Below, piece by piece: positions 52,187 to 57,419 of a stretch of 57,419 bases of DNA. The stretch comes from Flavobacteriaceae bacterium (GTDB lineage: Bacteria > Bacteroidota > Bacteroidia > Flavobacteriales > Flavobacteriaceae). Under the pieces are notes generated by a model. The model saw only the letters and a program-made list of their open reading frames with translations. It had not been told where the DNA came from and ran no database searches. The position numbers and the translations under genes were made by a program. The stretch covers positions 1-57,419 of the forward strand of contig JABDMU010000054.1 of NCBI GenBank assembly GCA_013001285.1, read 5' to 3'. Position 1 is the stretch's first letter; the number at the start of each line of letters is the position of its first letter.

Positions 52187-53268
52187 TATGAAAGTATTCT
52201 GTTATATAATTTTTCTTTGCCTTCGGCATCATCTCCGCAGAGCCATTGTACCACATTGTTTTCCCAAATCGCATCGCGTTCCGTTTCTGTAATTATTTCT
52301 CTTTCAACGGCTAGATCTAGAATTTTTCCAGGATAGGAGGATTGTTTAACACTTTCCATTTCTCCCAGAGGATACGGATCATCCAAGCCCATTAATACCT
52401 GTTTATAGGTTTGGTTCTTGATCAATAACTCAAGCGAGCCTGTGTCGTGAACTAAGGTGTCAAAGAATATATTTTTATGCCCAACAGCCTTTCTGGGATG
52501 ATGCATCCCTTCAAATAGATCTGGCCTGCCATCAAAACCTTGAATCCGTCTTCCTAAATTGATCTGGGCCAATTGGCCACCATGAGCAAAACAAACACGC
52601 ATGTTAGGGTATTTATCCTGATAACCACTTAAGGTTAAAAAATGATAGGCATCAGCACATTGTGCAAGCATCCAAATAAGATGAAAGCGCCAAGCAGTAT
52701 TTTGTAATTTAATAAATTTTTCTCCATCGTAAGGATGTACTTCTACAGCCAAATTATAGTGGCTTGCCAATTCAAAAATAGGCTCATTTTCCTCGTCAAA
52801 AATACATCTCCAGGTCCCAATCGTATCCATGTAATGTGTTGGTAAACAGAGCAGTCGCATGCCTAATTCTTCAACACAACGTTCTATTTCCCAACAGGCA
52901 CCTCTAACAAATCCTGGATGGACGACAAAGCCACAAGTAAATTTACTTGGATTCTCACGTTGAACCTTGGCATTAAAATCATTCTGAAACCTAAGTGCTT
53001 GTTTCATTTCTTCAACGCGCAACCCATTGCCATATAATTGGGATAAATTAAGGACCACGGCATGATCAATTTTAAAGCGTTCCATCCATTGTAATTTCTC
53101 ATCACGGAAAAAACTTGAATCGGTAACTGGTCGGCTCCAATCTTTTTGAAGCATGAACTTTCGATCTTTATCCACCCAAAAAATACCCTTGTCCTTCATG
53201 AATTGAGGGATTTCTTCTGGGTAAGGTAATAGGTGCGAATGACCATTAATACGAAGTTTACGCTTCAT
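52186..53268 (-). CDS. 2-amino-3-carboxymuconate 6-semialdehyde decarboxylase (ACMSD)
   Basis: Zinc-dependent amidohydrolase-fold decarboxylase that turns 2-amino-3-carboxymuconate semialdehyde into 2-aminomuconate semialdehyde, diverting carbon from quinolinate formation. 360 residues, near the family length (about 335). Zinc and active-site residues: NGHSHLLPYP (His-x-His), AVEVHPYDGEKF, FAHGGQLAQI (His) and VLMGLDDPYPLGEMES (metal Asp). GTWRCIFDEENEPIFELA and LFEGMHHPRKAVG are other family features. It starts 5 bp after the 3-HAO stop and overlaps the O-methyltransferase gene by one base. The start is MKRKLRINGHSH. Confidence 0.93.
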   Translation of the reverse strand: MKRKLRINGHSHLLPYPEEIPQFMKDKGIFWVDKDRKFMLQKDWSRPVTDSSFFRDEKLQWMERFKIDHAVVLNLSQLYGNGLRVEEMKQALRFQNDFNAKVQRENPSKFTCGFVVHPGFVRGACWEIERCVEELGMRLLCLPTHYMDTIGTWRCIFDEENEPIFELASHYNLAVEVHPYDGEKFIKLQNTAWRFHLIWMLAQCADAYHFLTLSGYQDKYPNMRVCFAHGGQLAQINLGRRIQGFDGRPDLFEGMHHPRKAVGHKNIFFDTLVHDTGSLELLIKNQTYKQVLMGLDDPYPLGEMESVKQSSYPGKILDLAVEREIITETERDAIWENNVVQWLCGDDAEGKEKLYNRILS

Positions 53269-53273
53269 TTATA

Positions 53274-53810
53274 TCAGTCTTCAAGTTGAACTTTTTTAGG
53301 TGGTTGCATGACCTCTCCACAATTCGGACAGCTACGTTTATCGGTATCGCTATAATAATTGTCGAAGATCTTTGGCATATCCGTTTCAATATTATCTAGG
53401 GTAAAATCTTCTTCATATAATTTGGTTGTGCAATTTTCACAAAACCAAAGTAAAGCATCTTGAACACCTTTCTCACGAGGATATTCAATGACCAATCCCA
53501 CAGTATTTGCACCACGCTGAGGTGAATGTGGTACTTTTGGTGGTAATAAAAATATTTCACCTTCTTTGATTTGAATATCTTTCGGTGTGCCTTTATCAAT
53601 AACCTTAAGAGTAATATCACCTTCAACCTGGTAAAAGAATTCAGGGGTTTCATTATAGTGATAATCTTTTCTGCTATTAGGTCCGCCAACCACCATGACA
53701 ATGAAATCACCATCTTTCCAAACAACTTTATTTCCAACAGGTGGTTTGAGGAGATGTCGGTTTTCTTCTATCCATTTTTTAAAATCGACTGGAGGATATA
53801 TTTTGCTCAT
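53274..53810 (-). CDS. 3-hydroxyanthranilate 3,4-dioxygenase
   Basis: Non-heme Fe(II) cupin dioxygenase that opens the ring of 3-hydroxyanthranilate to 2-amino-3-carboxymuconate semialdehyde. 178 residues, bacterial (dimeric) type. The iron ligands are in DYHYNETPEFFYQ (His and Glu) and LPPKVPHSPQRG (His); VVGGPNSRKDYH holds a substrate-binding Arg. The C-terminal rubredoxin-like site CENC ... CPNC for the second iron is intact. It lies between the SDR gene (35-bp gap) and the ACMSD gene (5-bp gap). Confidence 0.95.
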   Translation of the reverse strand: MSKIYPPVDFKKWIEENRHLLKPPVGNKVVWKDGDFIVMVVGGPNSRKDYHYNETPEFFYQVEGDITLKVIDKGTPKDIQIKEGEIFLLPPKVPHSPQRGANTVGLVIEYPREKGVQDALLWFCENCTTKLYEEDFTLDNIETDMPKIFDNYYSDTDKRSCPNCGEVMQPPKKVQLED

Positions 53811-53845
53811 AGTTTCGAGTTTTAGAATACTGTAATTCTATAAAG

Positions 53846-54628
53846 TTACAAAGATTTTGTACGACCACCATCAACAGGAAGATTAATTCCGTTGATATAT
53901 GCAGCGCATTCGCTTGCCAAAAATGTTATGGCATTTGCTGTTTCTTCAGGTTTGGCAAATCGCTTGGCAGGAACATAGTTTTTCATGATCTGTGTCATTT
54001 CTTTTTCTGATGTGCCAGCACGTTCCGCTTTGACCTTTATAATTTGATCCAATCGCGCAGTATCCGTAAATCCCGGCAATACATTGTTAACGGTTATTCC
54101 AAATTGCCCTAATTCACCTGCCAGGGTTTTTGCCCAGTTGGCCACCGCGTTTCTTATGGTATTGCTTACCCCAAGACCTTCAATGGGTTCCTTTACTGAA
54201 GTAGAAATTACATTGATTATTCTACCATAGGCCTCACTTTTCATAAAAGGCAAACAAGCTTGTACAAGGATGTGATTGCAAATAATGTGCATTTGAAATG
54301 CTGTCGTAAATTCTTCAGGAGATGCTTGACTTATTGCCCCACTTTTTGGACCACCTGTGTTATTTATAAGAATATGAAAGTTTCTTTTTGAGGAAACATA
54401 CGCCTTTACTTTTTCCTCCAACTTAGCTGGGTTAGAGAAATCGGCTACGATATAATCGTGTTGTCTCTGCTGAGGTAATTCGGAAAGTACTTCTTTGAGT
54501 TTTTCCTCATTTCTAGCAATTAAAGTCACATTAACGCCTTCTGCCGCCAATGCCATTGCTGTTGCTTTTCCGATGCCTTGTGTGCTTCCGCAAACAAGGG
54601 CATTTTTGTTATTTAAGTTCAGATTCAT
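53846..54628 (-). CDS. SDR-family protein lacking the catalytic Tyr and Lys, in the kynurenine operon
   Basis: A 260-residue Rossmann-fold protein of the short-chain dehydrogenase superfamily. The dinucleotide loop ALVCGSTQGIGKATAMAL and HILINNTGG are recognisable, but the active-site Y-x3-K is replaced: ISTSVKEPIEGLGVSNTIRN aligns Ser-Asn-Thr-Ile-Arg at the Tyr...Lys positions. I re-read these codons. This resembles the BKR-like SDR-like subgroup (cd05344 in my memory), whose members lack the usual tetrad. The conserved WAKTLAGELGQFGITVNNVLPG and the C-terminal GGRTKSL agree. ATG start giving MNLNLNNKNALV (2 bp after the aldehyde dehydrogenase stop); the upstream GTG is not needed. Its reaction is unknown. 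Confidence 0.9.
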   Translation of the reverse strand: MNLNLNNKNALVCGSTQGIGKATAMALAAEGVNVTLIARNEEKLKEVLSELPQQRQHDYIVADFSNPAKLEEKVKAYVSSKRNFHILINNTGGPKSGAISQASPEEFTTAFQMHIICNHILVQACLPFMKSEAYGRIINVISTSVKEPIEGLGVSNTIRNAVANWAKTLAGELGQFGITVNNVLPGFTDTARLDQIIKVKAERAGTSEKEMTQIMKNYVPAKRFAKPEETANAITFLASECAAYINGINLPVDGGRTKSL

Positions 54629-54630
54629 AG

Positions 54631-56070
54631 TTAATACTTTATACACACATTTTTAGCTTCGGTAAAAAAACGAAGCGCTTCCAAGCCGCCTTCGCGTCCT
54701 ACACCCGAATTTTTAACGCCTCCAAAGGGCGTTCTTAGATCGCGCATCATCCAGGTATTGACCCAAACGATCCCAGCTTGTATCTGTTTGCTCATGCGCA
54801 TGGTTCTTTTTAGGTCATTGGTCCAAAGGGTCGCTGATAAGCCGTATTCAACTTTATTGGCCATTTTTAGTACTTCATCTTCTGTGTCAAACGGCATAAT
54901 GGTTACCACAGGTCCGAATATTTCTTCCTGATTCACTCGGCAATCATCTGTTGGGACTTCAATTACAGTAGGCTTTAAATAATAGCCTTTTTCATAGCCC
55001 TTGACCTTTACTTGTTTCCCGCCGCAAAGCACTTCTCCCTTTTCCTCTTTTCCAATTCTGATGTAATCTAACACCTTTTCAAGATGAGGCTTTGAAACTA
55101 AAGCGCCAACCTTCGTTTTAGGATCAGAAGGGTGACCGACTTTCAATTGTTTGACTTTTTTAACAAAGTCGGTTTTGAACTTCTCATATATACTAGCTTC
55201 TACGAAAATTCTACTTCCGCATAAACAAATCTGACCTTGATTTGCAAATGATGATCGAACAGTTGTGGTCAACATCTCATCATAATCACAATCGGCAAAA
55301 ATGATATTCGGGTTTTTCCCGCCGAGTTCTAAGGATAGTTTTTTAAACATAGGTGCCGCTATTTTTGCAATATGAGCACCAGTAGCCGTTCCTCCCGTAA
55401 ACGAAATGGCTTTGATATCAGGATGTGCAACAATGGCCTGTCCCGTGGTGCTGCCCAGGCCATGAACAATATTAAGGACGCCTTTTGGTAAGCCTGCTTC
55501 CATACAAAGCTCAGCTAATAGAAAGGCAGTCATTGGTGTGACCTCACTTGGTTTGGCAACCACACAGTTACCAGCAGCTAAGGCTGGAGCAATTTTCCAG
55601 CTAAACAAATAAAGCGGCAGATTCCAAGGAGAAATACAGCCTACAACACCTATGGGTTGGCGCAAAGTATAATTAATGGCATCTTGTCCTACACTTTCGT
55701 GACTTTCACTTGCGAACTGCGTAATGGCATTAGCGAAAAACCTAAAATTACTAGCCGCTCTTGGAATATCAACGGCTTTTGCCAACCAAATTGGTTTACC
55801 ATTGTCTAGACTTTCTGCTTCTGCAAATTGCTGTAGATTGTCCTCTAGCAATTCGGAGATCTTAATAAGGAGCCTACTGCGCTGTTCTAAAGTGGTTTGC
55901 GACCAAGCAGGAAATGCTTTTTTTGCAGCTTGATAGGCTTTATTTATATCTTTTTTCGAAGAATTTGGAATTTTGCCATAGATCTCACCATTTCCTGGAC
56001 AAAAATTATCTATCCATTCATCATCGATGGGATCAACAAATTTACCGTTGATGTAGTTTTTAATGTTCAT
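54631..56070 (-). CDS. Aldehyde dehydrogenase, 2-aminomuconate/2-hydroxymuconate semialdehyde type
   Basis: NAD-dependent aldehyde dehydrogenase, in this context most likely oxidising 2-aminomuconate 6-semialdehyde to 2-aminomuconate. 479 residues. Motifs: GCISPWNLPLYLFSWK, VVAKPSEVTPMTAFLLAEL, SFTGGTATGAHIAKIA, catalytic Glu in LSLELGGKNPNIIFAD and catalytic Cys in NQGQICLCGSRIFVE, VNTWMMRDLRTPFGGVKNSG. The DLRTPFGG and CLCGSR patterns are those of the hydroxymuconic-semialdehyde dehydrogenase subfamily. It overlaps the RidA-type gene by one base and is followed by the SDR gene. Confidence 0.92.
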   Translation of the reverse strand: MNIKNYINGKFVDPIDDEWIDNFCPGNGEIYGKIPNSSKKDINKAYQAAKKAFPAWSQTTLEQRSRLLIKISELLEDNLQQFAEAESLDNGKPIWLAKAVDIPRAASNFRFFANAITQFASESHESVGQDAINYTLRQPIGVVGCISPWNLPLYLFSWKIAPALAAGNCVVAKPSEVTPMTAFLLAELCMEAGLPKGVLNIVHGLGSTTGQAIVAHPDIKAISFTGGTATGAHIAKIAAPMFKKLSLELGGKNPNIIFADCDYDEMLTTTVRSSFANQGQICLCGSRIFVEASIYEKFKTDFVKKVKQLKVGHPSDPKTKVGALVSKPHLEKVLDYIRIGKEEKGEVLCGGKQVKVKGYEKGYYLKPTVIEVPTDDCRVNQEEIFGPVVTIMPFDTEDEVLKMANKVEYGLSATLWTNDLKRTMRMSKQIQAGIVWVNTWMMRDLRTPFGGVKNSGVGREGGLEALRFFTEAKNVCIKY

Positions 56071-56477
56071 TATTGTTTTTTAAATGCCATCACTTTGATC
56101 TCAACCACAAGGTCGGGATGCGGCAATTGATGCACGGCTACCGTAGTTCGAGTTGGTCCAGTTTCGGCATCAAAAAATTCGGCATAGGCTTTATTATAGC
56201 CTGCAAAATCGTTCATATTCACCAAAAATGAAGTCACATCAACCACGTCGTTTATAGAGGCACCGGCTTTTTCGAGGTTTTTAGCAATATTATTTAAGAC
56301 CTCTCTCGTTTGTACTTCAATGTTTAATCGTTTGGTACCCATCTCATCAATGATATCAACGCCAGCAATGGAGTTGTCTGCACGTCTTGAACTGGTCCCC
56401 GAAACGAAGATAAAATCACCTACGCGTTTGGTATGTGGGTATGCACCTCTTGGTGTTACTTTTTTCTCTTGACTCAT
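56070..56477 (-). CDS. RidA-family protein, likely 2-aminomuconate deaminase
   Basis: YjgF/RidA-type trimeric enamine deaminase; in 3-hydroxyanthranilate operons this type (NbaF) removes the amino group of 2-aminomuconate to give 4-oxalocrotonate. Features: [62 protein letters not shown] and [20 protein letters not shown] with the conserved Arg of the active site. I chose [11 protein letters not shown] (135 aa); an ATG four codons upstream would start in the REP-like palindrome. It overlaps the aldehyde dehydrogenase gene by one base. Confidence 0.9.
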   Translation of the reverse strand: MSQEKKVTPRGAYPHTKRVGDFIFVSGTSSRRADNSIAGVDIIDEMGTKRLNIEVQTREVLNNIAKNLEKAGASINDVVDVTSFLVNMNDFAGYNKAYAEFFDAETGPTRTTVAVHQLPHPDLVVEIKVMAFKKQ

Positions 56478-56487
56478 AAGTTTTGTC

Positions 56488-56557
56488 ATTCCGCACTTGA
56501 TGCGGAATCTATTTAATTTTACTTCAATTTATATTGGATTCCTGTCTTCACAGGAAT
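56488..56557. repeat. Pair of REP-like palindromes in inverted orientation
   Basis: 56488-56508 is ATTCCGCA-CTTGA-TGCGGAAT; 56538-56557 is ATTCCTGT-CTTC-ACAGGAAT. The flanks read GTCATTCC...GGAATC and GGATTCC...GGAATGAC, so the two units point at each other with about 30 bp between them. They fill the 86-bp gap between kmo and the RidA gene inside the operon. The same motif occurs at 37474-37493. Confidence 0.75.
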
Positions 56558-56563
56558 GACAAT

Positions 56564-57419
56564 TCATTTTAGTCCTGCAATTCTATCGTCTTCAAGAATA
56601 GCCTCTGTTTCTTTGGTCACTTGGTCTAAAATCGACTTGAGGTCATCATCTGGGTCTAAGGCTCCATCTGACAACATATTCAAAATGGCCTTGTCTTGAG
56701 CTCTTCCTCTTAGCATGGCTTCTCGATATCCTATATTTTCATTAAAGGTAACCAATGAATATTTAGAAGAATAAGCGTTAGGGAAACGTTCTTCAAGAGC
56801 CATTTCAATTTTACGTTTTTTCTGAAACATCGGATTTGCTACATGATCTTTCATCTCGTGAAAATTATCTATAGCTAAATCGGCAATGGCATCGGTATCC
56901 TTTTTTCGATCTTCTTCATAGGCTTTAAAGATGGCTTCCCAATCGCCATATTTTTGATCTAGTATCTTATCAAATTCAACAACATCTTCAAATGAGGCGT
57001 TCATACCTTGACCGTAAAACGGAACAATAGCATGAGCTGCATCACCCATGAGCAGTGTATTGCCTTTATAATGCCATGGTGAACACTTAACTGTTCCTAA
57101 TGGCGCCGTTGGGTTTTCAAAAAAGTCTTCGACCAAATTAGGCATTAGTTCTAAGGCATCAGGAAATTCTTCCTGAAAGAATGCTGTGACCATTTCAGGA
57201 GTGGTCAGATTATTGAAATTATATTTTCCTTGATCATAACTTAAAAATAAGGTTACGGTGAAACTACCATCCAGATTAGGCAAGGCAATGACCATGAAAT
57301 CACCTCTTGGCCAAATATGTAATGCGTTCTTATAGGTTTTATAATCACCATTCGCTGTTGGCAAAATACTTAGCTCTTTATAGCCATGAGTTAGAAATTC
57401 CTGTGAAAAACTAAATAAA
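56564..57419 (-). CDS. kmo: Kynurenine 3-monooxygenase (N-terminal part outside window)
   Basis: FAD- and NADPH-dependent hydroxylase converting L-kynurenine to 3-hydroxykynurenine, the first enzyme of the operon visible here. The last 284 residues are present; the frame is open to the right edge (SQEFLTHGYKELSILPT), so the FAD-binding N-terminal GxGxxG region lies outside. Visible motifs: GDFMVIALPNLDGSFTVTLF, FAD-ribityl-binding LLMGDAAHAIVPFYGQGMN and REAMLRGRAQDKAIL near the end, all typical. A typical family length is about 450-470, so roughly 40% is missing. It leads the operon that continues with the RidA-type deaminase. Confidence 0.93.
   Translation of the reverse strand, partial: LFSFSQEFLTHGYKELSILPTANGDYKTYKNALHIWPRGDFMVIALPNLDGSFTVTLFLSYDQGKYNFNNLTTPEMVTAFFQEEFPDALELMPNLVEDFFENPTAPLGTVKCSPWHYKGNTLLMGDAAHAIVPFYGQGMNASFEDVVEFDKILDQKYGDWEAIFKAYEEDRKKDTDAIADLAIDNFHEMKDHVANPMFQKKRKIEMALEERFPNAYSSKYSLVTFNENIGYREAMLRGRAQDKAILNMLSDGALDPDDDLKSILDQVTKETEAILEDDRIAGLK

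Noticed and set aside
54629-54646. GTG start of the SDR gene overlapping the aldehyde dehydrogenase gene
   Set aside because: An ATG six codons later gives a normal SDR N-terminus close to the Rossmann glycine loop.

Overview
The window is an A+T-rich, gene-dense stretch of a Bacteroidota chromosome, most likely a (probably marine) member of the Flavobacteriaceae. The evidence is two secreted proteins with type IX secretion (T9SS) C-terminal sorting domains, the T9SS proteins PorT/SprT and the DUF5103 plug protein, a lipoprotein Omp85 (TamL), a Na+-translocating NQR, many proteins best matched in memory to flavobacterial families, Bacteroidota-type promoters (TTG about 22 nt upstream of TAnnTTTG) and the near absence of Shine-Dalgarno sequences. 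I see no rRNA, tRNA, CRISPR array, transposase or phage gene. No gap between genes exceeds about 285 bases.

Layout. 1-6.8 kb: accD (cut by the left edge), fructose-bisphosphate aldolase, TamL, an SpoU-type RNA methyltransferase, PorT/SprT and the menaquinone methyltransferase. 7-10.3 kb: the trkA-trkH potassium uptake operon and a small tail-anchored protein. 10.5-17.8 kb: aspartate aminotransferase with a fatty-acid desaturase, rsmG, a T9SS-secreted alpha/beta hydrolase and pruA. 18-21.4 kb: a coupled pair (TANGO2/NRDE-like Ntn protein plus an LRAT/NlpC-like protein), apaG and the T9SS plug protein. 21.6-27.8 kb: the complete nqrABCDEF operon, closed by a strong terminator. 27.8-35.7 kb, opposite strand: a 1641-residue secreted subtilisin-like protein with a hexapeptide-repeat tract inside MBG domains, an HD-domain protein and a TPR-membrane adenylate cyclase. 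35.9-37.3 kb: a 125-residue protein coupled to apbE, the flavin transferase that matures Nqr. 37.5-44.8 kb: methyltransferase, map, CoA-transferase, a small HAD protein, gpmI and three peptidases (M48, M15, S51). 44.9-51.5 kb: an exported-protein cluster ending in an M1 peptidase, tatA and a hybrid histidine kinase. 51.5-57.4 kb: a kynurenine/3-hydroxyanthranilate degradation operon, with the kynurenine 3-monooxygenase gene cut by the right edge.

How the genes work together. ApbE should attach FMN to NqrB and NqrC of the sodium-pumping NADH dehydrogenase; menaquinone made with MenG is the likely electron acceptor. PorT and the plug protein belong to the secretion machine that exports the two CTD-bearing proteins. 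TatA can serve the M15 peptidase, which carries a twin-arginine signal. In the kynurenine operon, Kmo makes 3-hydroxykynurenine; 3-HAO, ACMSD, a semialdehyde dehydrogenase and a RidA-type deaminase then form the 2-aminomuconate branch. An SDR protein lacking the catalytic Tyr and Lys and an O-methyltransferase are built into the same transcript with unknown roles.

Most genes here are ordinary housekeeping genes. The best candidates for something new are the NRDE/LRAT-like pair (18-19.7 kb), the repeat-bearing secreted protease (27.8-32.7 kb), the 125-residue partner of ApbE, and the two unexplained members of the kynurenine operon. All family names come from motif recognition by eye, without database searches.
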